This document shows, piece by piece, positions 16,376 through 26,181 of a DNA stretch of 64,000 nucleotides. The position numbers and the translations under genes are program-made. Position 1 is the first letter of the stretch. Each line of letters begins with the position of its first letter. Under the pieces are notes generated by a model. It had not been told where the DNA came from. It searched no databases and saw only the letters and a program-made list of their open reading frames with translations. The DNA comes from a virus, in the IMG/VR virus record IMGVR_UViG_3300028840_002104, positions 1-64,000 of that record. One strand, given 5' to 3'.

Positions 16376-18986
16376 AGCTTCCGTAATCATTAACTTTGTA
16401 GCGACAGGCGCACAGAAAGCAGGAGATTCTGTCAAGAAGATCCGGGAAAAGCTCGGTCAGTTAAAAGACGGTGCTTCTCGGTTGGCTGGCAGACTCAAGG
16501 AAAGTGGTACTTCTGTTGCCAAGTTTGCTAATATCCTAGTTACCGCAGGAGCCGCAGTCGGAACTTTTGTTAGTGCTTTGGCGGCCACAGCGTTATCTAT
16601 GGGACTTGCTGTTCTTGCAGGCGGCATAACAGGTCTAACAGGTCTTTTAGCTAAACTTGGTAGGGAAGCCGTTGCTACGGGTACGATTTTCGACGATTTT
16701 CGTATTAAGTTTCGAACGCTATACGGATCTATTGACTTAGCGTCGGAGAAGATGAGGGTTGCCATTGACTATGCCGCCCAAACTCCGTTCCGAGTCAATC
16801 AGGTTGTGGATGCTTTTGCTGCTTTTCAGGCTGTGGGAATTGATCCTACCCAGGTCCGAAATCAAAAGATGCTCCTAGATGACATGGCCGATCTTGCTTT
16901 CGGAATGGGCAAGAGCCTTCAAGATGCGTATTGGAGTGTGAAAGAGGCTGCCGCCGAGGGCAATTGGATGTCCTTAATGCGGAGATTTTCTACGAGTAAG
17001 CAGCAAATTCAAAGCTTGCTTGAAGCTCGTGGATTTGAAGTAAATCTCGGAACTATACAAGGCCGAATTGATGCTATCCGTGAGTACATCCAAATCCGTT
17101 TTGGTGGTTCTATGGAGGCAATGAGTGGCTCGGTCAGGGTCTTATTGTCAAATATTGGTGACCACTGGATGAAGTTCAAGGACCTGGTATATCAGTCAGG
17201 TCTTTCTGAGTCTATTGCAGACATCGTGACCAGGATCTTAGAAAAGCTCGACGAGCTTTGGGAAACGGGCCAAATGGAAAGCTGGGCACAGAGCCTTGGT
17301 GATGTCTACAGGATGATCCACGCAGGAATTCTTCAGTTTGTGGAGGTGGCCAAGGCTGCTTATGACGACATCCTTAGTAGAGTGCGTATTTTTGGTGGCG
17401 CTTCTTCGGAAGCGATTCTTTTAGCTGTCCAAGCGGCCAAGGTTTTTGTTCAGTATATCGCTGTCACGATCAAAGCTGTCTTAGCTCTGACAAAGACTGT
17501 TCAAGCTTTGGGATCGCTTATCTGGGGGCTTGTTGGTGGAGTCACCGGCTTGAGCGGTGCCTTTACTTTTGTTGGGAAGGTTGCCGAGAAAATTACAAGA
17601 GAAGACACAGGCTTGGGAAAGGTATCAAAGGCTCTAGACGCTTGGAATAATTCTATAGACGCTGCTCGTGCGGGTTTAGGCAAAACCCCCGGTGATATTG
17701 CAGGCACGAGTAAAACCGCTGACAGCCTGAATGCCGTTTTCGAGGAATCTGTTCGCATCATAGACGACCTGAAAGGTGAACTCTCAGAAAGCGACTCTTT
17801 GGTTGAAGGAATAAAGCGTGGAATAGAACTCATCAGGAATGCCGCTCTAGGTGCTGCTGGCGCTGTAGGCGAAATGGCCGATGAAACTGAAAGGCTTCGT
17901 GGTGCAAATAGGGCAGTTGAGCTTATAACGGACAGGATTGTTAAAGCCGCCATAGATGCTAAGAGAAACGTTATTGCCCAACAGAAAGAGGTAGAAAAGC
18001 TAAAGAATCAATATGCAGGACTCCTGGACAAGCAATTTCAGATTAACGAAGCGGCTGCTAAACTCAATCGTAGCTACGGCATTTTGACAGGAACCCTTAC
18101 CAAACCTGCTGCAAGGCTTCAGGAGATTGCTGAAATTGAAAAAAGAGCCGCTCGCTACAGAGCCGAAGGAATGACTGAAAAAGCCTTGGACCAACAGAGA
18201 AAAGCGGCTACGGAGAGAATGGGCTTTGCTCGCGACTACAGGATGCTCATGGCTCAGACTGGTCTTGTTAGACAGGTAGAGGGAGAGCTAGTTGACCCAT
18301 TAAAGGGAAAGGCTCTTTTTGAGGCGCAAAGAAAACTCAGGATGATGACGGTCGAATCGTCGAGAGAGTTGGGCCTTTCTCCGAGAGCAGGTGCTCAAGA
18401 AGTCTACCGAGCTATGGAGCAAAAACTAGGCGTAGACATCCAAACGGTTTCTCAGGAGACCAGATCGCTGGCTGAAAAGTTTGGCGCTTCTATGGTTGAC
18501 ACTCAGCAGCGGCTGGAAAAAGCTATCAAAATGTACGCAGATAATGTGGCCGGAATGAATGAAGCTATGATAAATCTTGAGCTTACTAGACAAGCCATAG
18601 AACAGTCTGGTTTGGACATAACTAAGTTTATGGCTGAGAATGTTGTGAGAAAGCTTGAAGAAGCAGCTACGTCACTTAATACGATTGCAGGAAAGATGGG
18701 TTTAGAAATTCCTGCGGCAGTGGGAGCTATGCCTGAAGATCTCCCCAGAGGCATTAGAGGGGTGCAGCAGGCGAGTGCAGCGGTTCTTGGTCCTAGAGGT
18801 GGAGTGCCTATGACCCTCTTTGAGATGAGTGTTGCTGCTGAGGCAGAGGCTAGAAAGCAGACCACTCTTCTCGCAGAACAAAAGAAGGTCCAAGAAGATA
18901 TGAGGGATGAAGCAAGAAAACCGCTTACTCCTAGAAGAAGAGATGATCTTGAGGTGGTATCTCCGGGGATATCTGTTTGGATGTGA
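16368..18986 (+). CDS. Tail tape measure protein
   Basis: An 872-aa protein setting tail length and probably aiding DNA ejection. Residues 55-100 are very hydrophobic (ANILVTAGAAVGTFVSALAA, MGLAVLAGGITGLTGLLAKL). The motif DYAAQTPFRVNQVVDAFAAF matches tape-measure core sequences. A second hydrophobic patch lies around 360-400, followed by long heptad-rich helices (KAAIDAKRNVIAQQKEVEKL). The start overlaps the end of the chaperone frame, as usual. Confidence 0.88.
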   Translation: MAEASVIINFVATGAQKAGDSVKKIREKLGQLKDGASRLAGRLKESGTSVAKFANILVTAGAAVGTFVSALAATALSMGLAVLAGGITGLTGLLAKLGREAVATGTIFDDFRIKFRTLYGSIDLASEKMRVAIDYAAQTPFRVNQVVDAFAAFQAVGIDPTQVRNQKMLLDDMADLAFGMGKSLQDAYWSVKEAAAEGNWMSLMRRFSTSKQQIQSLLEARGFEVNLGTIQGRIDAIREYIQIRFGGSMEAMSGSVRVLLSNIGDHWMKFKDLVYQSGLSESIADIVTRILEKLDELWETGQMESWAQSLGDVYRMIHAGILQFVEVAKAAYDDILSRVRIFGGASSEAILLAVQAAKVFVQYIAVTIKAVLALTKTVQALGSLIWGLVGGVTGLSGAFTFVGKVAEKITREDTGLGKVSKALDAWNNSIDAARAGLGKTPGDIAGTSKTADSLNAVFEESVRIIDDLKGELSESDSLVEGIKRGIELIRNAALGAAGAVGEMADETERLRGANRAVELITDRIVKAAIDAKRNVIAQQKEVEKLKNQYAGLLDKQFQINEAAAKLNRSYGILTGTLTKPAARLQEIAEIEKRAARYRAEGMTEKALDQQRKAATERMGFARDYRMLMAQTGLVRQVEGELVDPLKGKALFEAQRKLRMMTVESSRELGLSPRAGAQEVYRAMEQKLGVDIQTVSQETRSLAEKFGASMVDTQQRLEKAIKMYADNVAGMNEAMINLELTRQAIEQSGLDITKFMAENVVRKLEEAATSLNTIAGKMGLEIPAAVGAMPEDLPRGIRGVQQASAAVLGPRGGVPMTLFEMSVAAEAEARKQTTLLAEQKKVQEDMRDEARKPLTPRRRDDLEVVSPGISVWM

Positions 18987-18992
18987 GAACTA

Positions 18993-21311
18993 ATGGCTAC
19001 TTACGAAGTTTTTCGGGAGGTTCCTTGCTCAGAGGATATCATCACCTCTTCCCTCAAGAAGCTTACCTTCAGCTACTCCATTGATGACCTCTCCACCAGG
19101 ATTACCGTTGATCTTGAGGCTCTCACTACCGCGATTGAAGCTGGCCAGGACATTACCCTAGACAATATTGACGGCTTCATTGGTGATATTGGCCATAGCA
19201 TGGGCGGTGCTGACGGCGACTTTGGAACAACTCTTAATTTCAGGAGTGAGCTTTCAAAGCTGCTGCTTTCTTCTCCTGACAGGAACCTTTCTTTCATTAC
19301 CGCGCCAACCTATACGTGGGAGCAGCTCAAGCGGGGAAAAGACGTAGACACAGCCCTCTTCATCCGAAATGGCGACGACATTGGAAGAGGCGGCTGGACG
19401 ATGAGAATGATCCTGACAGAGATTGCTTATCTTCTAGGTCTTGCCATTCGCGGTCAGGGATATAATCTCATCTACAGCCTGCCTGATTTTTGGGTGCAGC
19501 AATACCAGGTTTCAATGACTACGCCCTACTTCCAGGCGCTTGCTTCAGGGATTTCTTCGTTCAAGCCGAACATCAATATTGTAGGCAATTATGTTGTGGT
19601 CTCTTCTCCGCTTGAGAATCAGGTCCTTTCTTCGGGATCCCTGGTGCTGGATGCCACAAAGATAGATGTCCTGAATCAGCGCGAAGTCTACACGAGGCCG
19701 CCTAAAACCTTGATCTTCACAGGAGGTCAAGGTCCCTTTGACATCAACAGATATCGCGGTAGAAAGGTCCATCATTCAGGCAGAGCGGAAGACTTCTACA
19801 TCTTTGGTCAGTCGTGGGGAAGAGGTTGTCCAGGTTTCTTCGAGACTAGGGTAACTTCAGTTAAGGACTCAAACTCGCTTACTGTCATTAAGCAAGTCTA
19901 TGCCATGTCTAAGCTTGGAGACGAAAGGGGTCTTGTCTATCAGCAGACAGTTAAGTACAAAAGAAGAATAGGGGCTCAGTTCTTTCCAGCTATAGGAGAC
20001 CCTCCTCCCTTCGGCCAAGACTGGAACTATCAGTCTTCTGACATCGTTAACTATGACATGACGGATAGCGACACGGGCAGTTCTCCTCTTCCCGATGGTC
20101 TTGACATTGAGGATCTTATTGTGGAGAACTACCAAAGCTTGGAAATGACGGTAGATCCCACTGAGTATCGTCTGATGGGCATGGATCTTGTCTTGAACTT
20201 TTTCTACAACCTTGGGGACGATTACGACAGACCGCTTCTTTGGAAGACTTTGATGTCTAAGGTTCAGTATCTCTACTACCCACTGCCCAAAGTAGAACGC
20301 ACTCCTTACGGAGTTACTCCTGCTCCTAACTATATAGACATCTTGAACTCTTCCAAGGAAGCGATAGAGCAGGCTATCCGCGAAGTCTACCTCAGAAAAG
20401 AAGGGGAGACTATAGTTAACTACACTCCTGATCCTAATCTACCTATACCGAACGGCTACGAAAGAGCTATTTACTGCGGAAAGACCGAAGCCCCGGCTAT
20501 TGGGATTTGGGCGGAAGAAGGCTGGATGGAGCAGACCCTCTATCACTACGAACATGAGCAGCACGGCGGGAGATTGAAAGAGCAGATCAACCGAGCTTGG
20601 GGAGACGTTTATTTAGAAAGTGCTTACTGGGACGAAGAGGGCGTTCCGCATAAGAATGATGTTCAGATTTACCAGAAAAGAGCGGACATAGATAGGTTCT
20701 CTGCTTTTCCTTACAGGATTCCTCCAGAATACCCTATGCGGAACCTCAGAACCTCTGTTACTAGATATAAAGAGGTGGGCTACAGACATGCTCAAAAAGC
20801 TACTTTTGAGTCGGAGCTTAATTCAGACTGGGTAGATGTTGAGCAAGAAAAGATCATTGAACTAGCTGACTCGGAAACTAGGTATCCGCACTCTCACTAC
20901 AAGGTCAAGACATCCTTTCAGCAAATCCCCTTGTCCCAGGTCCCTACTAGCTGGTCTCGGATGAGACAGATGCCTATCAAGCTCTTTCTGAGCATTGATG
21001 AAGAAGACGCTTTCGGAAAAGCTGAGATTTCCGTTCCTTTGGTCTGTGACTGGTTTGATGCTCAAGTAATAGCTGAGTGGTTTAAGAACTATCTCATTCA
21101 GTCCTCTAACAGGAAACAGACCACCATTGTCATGAAGGGTAAGCACAATGTTCCTGTGGGAGCTGCTGTGTCCGGTCAAGTAAGAGACGGCATGAACAAC
21201 TTTGACTCCCTTGAGTGCGGAGAGAATCCTTACGCAGAGTCTGTTGTTCAGGTTGAAGACGGCAATGGCGATGTGAGCACGGAGGTAACAATCATTGGCT
21301 ATAGACGGTAG
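18993..21311 (+). CDS. Large tail-tip / baseplate protein
   Basis: A 772-aa protein immediately after the tape measure, where distal tail and tail-associated proteins lie. It starts at ATG 18993, six bases past the previous stop. It is rich in aromatic residues and beta-prone, with no obvious enzymatic motif. Segments such as KLTFSYSIDDLSTRITVDLE near the N-terminus and RKQTTIVMKGKHNVPVGAAV near the end suggest a hub-like protein. Function assigned by position only. Confidence 0.6.
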   Translation: MATYEVFREVPCSEDIITSSLKKLTFSYSIDDLSTRITVDLEALTTAIEAGQDITLDNIDGFIGDIGHSMGGADGDFGTTLNFRSELSKLLLSSPDRNLSFITAPTYTWEQLKRGKDVDTALFIRNGDDIGRGGWTMRMILTEIAYLLGLAIRGQGYNLIYSLPDFWVQQYQVSMTTPYFQALASGISSFKPNINIVGNYVVVSSPLENQVLSSGSLVLDATKIDVLNQREVYTRPPKTLIFTGGQGPFDINRYRGRKVHHSGRAEDFYIFGQSWGRGCPGFFETRVTSVKDSNSLTVIKQVYAMSKLGDERGLVYQQTVKYKRRIGAQFFPAIGDPPPFGQDWNYQSSDIVNYDMTDSDTGSSPLPDGLDIEDLIVENYQSLEMTVDPTEYRLMGMDLVLNFFYNLGDDYDRPLLWKTLMSKVQYLYYPLPKVERTPYGVTPAPNYIDILNSSKEAIEQAIREVYLRKEGETIVNYTPDPNLPIPNGYERAIYCGKTEAPAIGIWAEEGWMEQTLYHYEHEQHGGRLKEQINRAWGDVYLESAYWDEEGVPHKNDVQIYQKRADIDRFSAFPYRIPPEYPMRNLRTSVTRYKEVGYRHAQKATFESELNSDWVDVEQEKIIELADSETRYPHSHYKVKTSFQQIPLSQVPTSWSRMRQMPIKLFLSIDEEDAFGKAEISVPLVCDWFDAQVIAEWFKNYLIQSSNRKQTTIVMKGKHNVPVGAAVSGQVRDGMNNFDSLECGENPYAESVVQVEDGNGDVSTEVTIIGYRR

Positions 21312-21504
21312 GGGACGACTGCGTGTAAACCCACGCGAAGCCGAGTTAAGGAGACGAAGAGACGTCCGATTTGTGTCTACTTTTCTTTTGGCCTCGTCGG
21401 AAGGCGTGGCTGTAATAGTGGGTCCTCAAGGGGGAACAGGTGAAATCGCCAATCCCAGGCCCGCCATTCCGATCAACGACGGACATAAGCTGGTGGTCCT
21501 GTGA
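21295..21504 (+). CDS. Small tail-region protein, unknown
   Basis: A 69-aa product from TTG 21295, which follows ACGGAGGTAACAATCA with good spacing and overlaps the previous gene by 17 bases. The N-terminus is Arg-rich (GRGRLRVNPREAELRRRRD), followed by a hydrophobic beta-like stretch. No family recognised. Confidence 0.5.
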   Translation: MAIDGRGRLRVNPREAELRRRRDVRFVSTFLLASSEGVAVIVGPQGGTGEIANPRPAIPINDGHKLVVL

Positions 21505-21519
21505 TAGAATGGTCTCGGG

Positions 21520-21738
21520 ATGATACGATTTCGCGAATTTCCTAAAAGCAGCCCTATTCTCCTCAGAACGCCCTTATTCAACGGGTTTCCCGTCCAATGC
21601 TGTGGAGATGTTGTTCTCTTTTCCAAAGAGCCTCTTGGGAGTTTGACCGTCGCGGTCAGAAAGGGGCCTATGGTTGATACACTAACCAGTGAGCTTTCCT
21701 CGGACTTTCCTGACTACTTTGATGAGGAGCCAGAGTGA
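21520..21738 (+). CDS. Small tail-region protein, unknown
   Basis: A 72-aa product (MIRFREFPKSSPILLRTPLF start). Support comes from tight packing: its TGA overlaps the GTG of the next gene by four bases. The ribosome site is weak. Its acidic C-terminus ends SSDFPDYFDEEPE. Unknown role. Confidence 0.5.
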   Translation: MIRFREFPKSSPILLRTPLFNGFPVQCCGDVVLFSKEPLGSLTVAVRKGPMVDTLTSELSSDFPDYFDEEPE

Positions 21739-22694
21739 GCTTAAAGCAGCGCATCTTTAGTCTTTTCTCAGGAAGAGCAGACTACAGGGGTCTAAGCAAT
21801 CTAGGCACAGGCCAAGTAATTCAGGCTGTGGAGTGGGCCAGAACTGCCGACGACAACAACTCCTTGCAAAATTCAGCCGACTTATACGACGCCGAAGGAC
21901 TGGCCCCTCCGCCTTTTCTCTTTCACGACGAAGTTCCTTCAGGAAACCTGAAGAGAAGGGACGCACTTAGAGCTTTTCCTCGAATGGCTGAAGAAAGGTG
22001 GGGAGATACTTTCATTACCAAGATGGGGGGCATAATGCTCCCCTTCACTCCGCACCTCTTTGGTTTGAACAACCACGGATTTTGCCCTCCCAATTTTGTA
22101 GTGGGCAAGCTTCACGAAAACTCACGGTTTGCATCAGGAGATTTTAGGCAAGATCCTGACGCTGAAGAGGAAGAGCCTCCTTACGGAGAGGCGGCTGAGC
22201 AGAGATCCGACGACAGAATTATACCCATTGACTCAGCAGTTATTATGTTTAGCGGAGACTGGTCCATAGGACAAGGTGTGGTTACTTTTGGTGGTCTTGA
22301 TGATGGCTCACCAAGCTCCGCGACAGCAGGAGACTACGCTGTTGGGGTTGTCACCGCTCGTCTTGAGAACGGTCTTTATCTAATCCAAGTCAGCGGAGTT
22401 TGCCGAGCTTTTGGTTGGGTAGAAAATCTTGTGACCTATTCTGAAGGCACGGAAGACGAGGTTGTAGGCTCTGAGCCCGGTTATGGTTCTACGACAAGAG
22501 TCTATCCAAAGCAGTACTCAAGTACGGGATTTTTTACGCCATCTGCTTTGGGTAATGCTATTCCTGTTATTGCCGCTTTCTACCCTCCAGAGGAGTACGA
22601 AGAGGGCAAGTATCGTGTTCCTCTCTTGGTTAGTCTAGGAGCTTCTGGTGGTGGAGGCGGCGCTAACTTCATCTCCTTTTCGGAGTACCCATGA
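21735..22694 (+). CDS. Tail-region structural protein, unknown
   Basis: A 319-aa product from GTG 21735. Domains seen: a Gly/Asn-rich N-terminus, an acidic loop (QDPDAEEEEPPYGEAAEQ) and a beta-rich C-terminal half (AGDYAVGVVTARLENGLYLI) ending in a Gly tract (SGGGGGANFI). Such glycine hinges are common near the ends of fibre/baseplate proteins. No family recognised. Confidence 0.6.
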   Translation: MSLKQRIFSLFSGRADYRGLSNLGTGQVIQAVEWARTADDNNSLQNSADLYDAEGLAPPPFLFHDEVPSGNLKRRDALRAFPRMAEERWGDTFITKMGGIMLPFTPHLFGLNNHGFCPPNFVVGKLHENSRFASGDFRQDPDAEEEEPPYGEAAEQRSDDRIIPIDSAVIMFSGDWSIGQGVVTFGGLDDGSPSSATAGDYAVGVVTARLENGLYLIQVSGVCRAFGWVENLVTYSEGTEDEVVGSEPGYGSTTRVYPKQYSSTGFFTPSALGNAIPVIAAFYPPEEYEEGKYRVPLLVSLGASGGGGGANFISFSEYP

Positions 22695-25159
22695 GCTATA
22701 CGGTTCATCCACCCTTTTACTTGTTTGACTACGGCACGGATATAGATCTCATGGGCTGGAACGAAAACAGAGGCTTGATTTTCAACTCTACGCCTCTTAA
22801 GATAGCCTACCCAACGGATCTTTACAGAGGTCGTGTTCCTTTGTGGTCTAGTCACATTGAGCAAGTTTTCAACTACCACAATGATCTTCGCCTGGCAGCG
22901 GGAAGAGACCCTTATGAGTTTCATGCCTACATAGACGCTTTCCACTCGGATGTCTACGCGGCCAGAAATGGCTTGACCATGACTCAGGCAACGCTCTATG
23001 GAAGCACCGTTCATTTTGGTGTCTTGGAAATTGTACCTTTTGACTGCCTCTGGTACTCTCGTTGGCGCAGATCTAGTATCCAGGAAGTTCCAATCATTCC
23101 TTTCTGCTATTTTCCTGAAGAGATGGGCAGAGAGCCAAAAGAGCTTGAGTTTTTTGGGGGTGGCAGGCTTCCCTGGGAAAACATTGAGGTTATTGGCTTC
23201 AACGGAGATGTTGACTGGACAAATAATGATCCTGACTACAGACGAATCAATGGTGTCTGGGAAGGTCTTCTTTTCTATCGCAGGCTCCGAGATTCAAATG
23301 GTGTTGAGAGAGACCTAATTTCCATCAAGCAGCTCTACACAACGGGAGACGAGCGTGGGGATGAGTTTTGGTATTGGCCAAATAGTTTCTACAGACAACT
23401 CTTCTTTGGAGCTACTCCGAGCTACAAAAGACCTGACATCTACATTGACCGTCCTTATCCAGGCTCTCGGTCTAGGGATACTAGACCAGAGTACGAGTAT
23501 TTTGAGACTCAGCCTCGTTGGGAGACTCCTGCCTACTTGGGTCCGTTTAAGAACACACATTTCGATCTTATTGAAGTTCCAGAAGAGCTTCCTGAAGGAA
23601 CAGAGTCTTTTGAAGTTGACGTCCCTGTTAGAAGTTCTGACGGCGCAGACTTAGGGATTTCCTTAACACTTAACTTTTCTCGTCCTGGTGTAGATCAGGC
23701 AATCTTCTATGTTGGTTTCCGTCTCCTTCGGACAGAGCCTTCTTTCTTTGAAGAGCATCTGCCTTTGGTTGGTTCTCCGGATCTTTTTAATGAGAGGATG
23801 AACTTCCACATCATGCAGGAAAGGCATCTGACAGAAAGAGGCGGAAACATTAATCCTTCTGATAACGCCATCTATAGCTACTTAGAAATAATTCCGTTTT
23901 CGGAATACGCTTTGTTCTCAATGGGGCGAAACACGATCTTTCCGCGCTTCAGTCATTCCTATCTTGACGGAAGATCTAAGGCGCGAAAAATAGTTGCCCA
24001 TGTTGATTCGATGCCAGCAGAAAGTCGTTTCTCTTTCAAACCAGGAGACAACGTTGCTTCTTTCGAGGGAACGCCTACACTGACAGGCTACGCTTCAAAC
24101 TTTAGGGATTACTTTGCCGAAGCGCGGGAATCTCTAGAGGGCTTGATTGAAGACGGCTTGATAGTGAGAAAGAATGTAGGCGGAAACGACACCCCAGAGA
24201 TTGGTTCTTTGCCTGACTTTCTCCGAACTAAGTACACATCCGAAGGAGAGAGAGACGAGCTATGGAGTGAACAGCCTTGGCCTGATCGTACCAAGTTTGA
24301 TGAATGGGAGCATGAACTTTCTGAGATAGGAACTAAAGTAGTTGTTCTAAAGCCTGAAGATCCGGAGGTCTATGATCTTAGAATAGAAGTCTTGAGAGGG
24401 CCTTGGGACATTGATCTAGATGAAGTTGCTTTCCGTTCTTTCTCAGTTCCAAGACTTCATCTTAGGCTTGATTGCGGCACGGGCCTCTTGGCTTACGATA
24501 CTGTTATATTGGCTCCCGGAGGCTCTGCGTGGGCTCCAGGAGTTTGGCCTCTAGGCCCACATAATCTAAATTGGTCTCCTGGGGATACTCTCGAAAGTCA
24601 CGTATACTATAATCGGTTTCCTGAAGCGTATGCTCTCTTGGAGTCTGAGATCTTGTCGGAAATAGACTCCAACCCTTGGACTGTTCTTGATGCGGCGGGC
24701 AGTAGTGCTCAGCCTGATCCAACAACTCCGCTCGGAAGGCAAGACTGGTTTGACTCAGAAGCTATTCAAAGCGGCTTGGATGCCTATAAGAATTTGCCAG
24801 GCAACGGAGGAGGTTACACTTTTTGGTACTCTCTTGAGGACATTCTCGGCAAGCTACACTTTAGCGCGTATACCTGGTCTGGCTACGGCAGCTCTGACTG
24901 GACAAGAATTACGACCGGTATTTCTAGGAATATCATTGGCGGTCATATTGTCATGCTTGTGTCTGATCCTTGGATATATCGCATGTTCGGCCAGGATATT
25001 ACAGGGGACCCTTTCGCGGAGGGTTGGCTTCTTCCTGCTCTTGGAGAGGGTCTTGCTAGAGCAGGCATACGACTTGACGTTTTAACCAGAAGCGAAAGTG
25101 GCGCGGAAAGAATAGAAGAGCTTACTGAACCTACAGGCGGTAAAATACTAGTTTTCTAG
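22691..25159 (+). CDS. Large tail/baseplate protein, unknown
   Basis: An 822-aa, Tyr/Trp/Phe-rich protein with many short surface-type motifs and no membrane segment. ATG 22691 overlaps the previous stop. The region around residues 60-115 (NYHNDLRLAAGRDPYEFHAY) faintly recalls CAP/SCP-type domains, but key His/Glu residues cannot be matched. The size, composition and location support a virion role. Confidence 0.6.
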   Translation: MSYTVHPPFYLFDYGTDIDLMGWNENRGLIFNSTPLKIAYPTDLYRGRVPLWSSHIEQVFNYHNDLRLAAGRDPYEFHAYIDAFHSDVYAARNGLTMTQATLYGSTVHFGVLEIVPFDCLWYSRWRRSSIQEVPIIPFCYFPEEMGREPKELEFFGGGRLPWENIEVIGFNGDVDWTNNDPDYRRINGVWEGLLFYRRLRDSNGVERDLISIKQLYTTGDERGDEFWYWPNSFYRQLFFGATPSYKRPDIYIDRPYPGSRSRDTRPEYEYFETQPRWETPAYLGPFKNTHFDLIEVPEELPEGTESFEVDVPVRSSDGADLGISLTLNFSRPGVDQAIFYVGFRLLRTEPSFFEEHLPLVGSPDLFNERMNFHIMQERHLTERGGNINPSDNAIYSYLEIIPFSEYALFSMGRNTIFPRFSHSYLDGRSKARKIVAHVDSMPAESRFSFKPGDNVASFEGTPTLTGYASNFRDYFAEARESLEGLIEDGLIVRKNVGGNDTPEIGSLPDFLRTKYTSEGERDELWSEQPWPDRTKFDEWEHELSEIGTKVVVLKPEDPEVYDLRIEVLRGPWDIDLDEVAFRSFSVPRLHLRLDCGTGLLAYDTVILAPGGSAWAPGVWPLGPHNLNWSPGDTLESHVYYNRFPEAYALLESEILSEIDSNPWTVLDAAGSSAQPDPTTPLGRQDWFDSEAIQSGLDAYKNLPGNGGGYTFWYSLEDILGKLHFSAYTWSGYGSSDWTRITTGISRNIIGGHIVMLVSDPWIYRMFGQDITGDPFAEGWLLPALGEGLARAGIRLDVLTRSESGAERIEELTEPTGGKILVF

Positions 25160-25169
25160 GAGGTTTCCA

Positions 25170-26171
25170 ATGTCTAGACCTTGGGATTTAGGTTTCTATC
25201 ACAGTGGCGCAGGAGACGATGATCTTGGTGGAGCAATAGGTAGCAGGATAGACAATGCTGACATGATCTCTTGGACGTCTCTTGTGAATGTTACAGGAGT
25301 TACGATCATTGATGCTGCTTCATTTCATGCTTTGGACCTAGACGAGAATCCTCTAGGAGTACTTGCTTATGAGAACGCTTCAGGTTCGCTAAAGTGGCAG
25401 CCTCCAGGAGAAGCTGTCTTTGGTTCTCTGGTGGATGTGGGAGCTGGCGGTCTAAACTACTTGTACGGACCTTATGATGACTCTCAGTATCTCGCTGTCG
25501 AAGTTCAGGCAGGCAGTCTTCCAGGAAGTGACCAGCAGGATAATGTGAATTTCTCCTACATCAGCAATGTGATCTTCGACGACGTTACTTCTCAGGAAAG
25601 CGAGACCGGGGACATTGAGTACAAGGGCTTTTTTATCAAGAACGAGAGCGGGGATTTTCTAACTGGTCTACAAGTCTATGCGGATGTTTCCTATGTTGAT
25701 TCCGGTGCTCTTGTTTCAGGCTATGGTAGTTCAGGAAGTGTTGAAGTAGACATGGGAAGTTATCTTGCCGATTTTCCTGCATCAGGCTTCATGTATAATT
25801 CGGAAAGAAGTGAGGCCCTCTATTACGCATCGAAGTCTATAGACGGTACGAAGGCTCTGGTTTCTTCCGCAGGAAGAGGTGTCCGAGGAACGGCTGCTGC
25901 GGCGGGTCTGGCAGGTGACGGCATTAACTACTATGCTCCCATTGACCTGGGATTTGAAGAGCCCTCTGGTGGGAGTATCCAGACAATAGCGAATGAAAGC
26001 ACAGCTCCTTCGGGAGTAAGTTTCAACTACCACGGTCTTTCTTCAGTCAAACTGCTTGGTGGCCTCGGTCCTCTAGAAATGTGGGGAGTCTGGCTCAAGA
26101 GATTTGTTCAGGTCAACTCAAGGCCCCTTGTTGGCCAGAGAGGGTCACTTCGGTTTGTCTTCGACAACTAA
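25170..26171 (+). CDS. Tail appendage protein, copy 1 of a duplicated pair
   Basis: A 333-aa protein after TAGGAGGTTTCC. It shares ordered landmarks with the gene at 28566: YLAVEVQAGSLP versus YLLVEVAQGELP, NVIFDDVTSQESETGDIEY versus NNIFDDATPLEAEEGMTDY, YYAPIDLG versus YYVPIDVG, and a GSLRF versus GKLRF ending. This makes the two diverged paralogues. Likely a fibre or baseplate-appendage subunit; the fold is not recognised. Confidence 0.65.
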   Translation: MSRPWDLGFYHSGAGDDDLGGAIGSRIDNADMISWTSLVNVTGVTIIDAASFHALDLDENPLGVLAYENASGSLKWQPPGEAVFGSLVDVGAGGLNYLYGPYDDSQYLAVEVQAGSLPGSDQQDNVNFSYISNVIFDDVTSQESETGDIEYKGFFIKNESGDFLTGLQVYADVSYVDSGALVSGYGSSGSVEVDMGSYLADFPASGFMYNSERSEALYYASKSIDGTKALVSSAGRGVRGTAAAAGLAGDGINYYAPIDLGFEEPSGGSIQTIANESTAPSGVSFNYHGLSSVKLLGGLGPLEMWGVWLKRFVQVNSRPLVGQRGSLRFVFDN

Positions 26172-26181
26172 GGAATGACAC

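Noticed and set aside
22868-23040. CAP/SCP domain in the 822-aa tail protein
   Set aside because: Only a loose HNxxR…G…P resemblance; the conserved His and Glu of CAP domains cannot be aligned.
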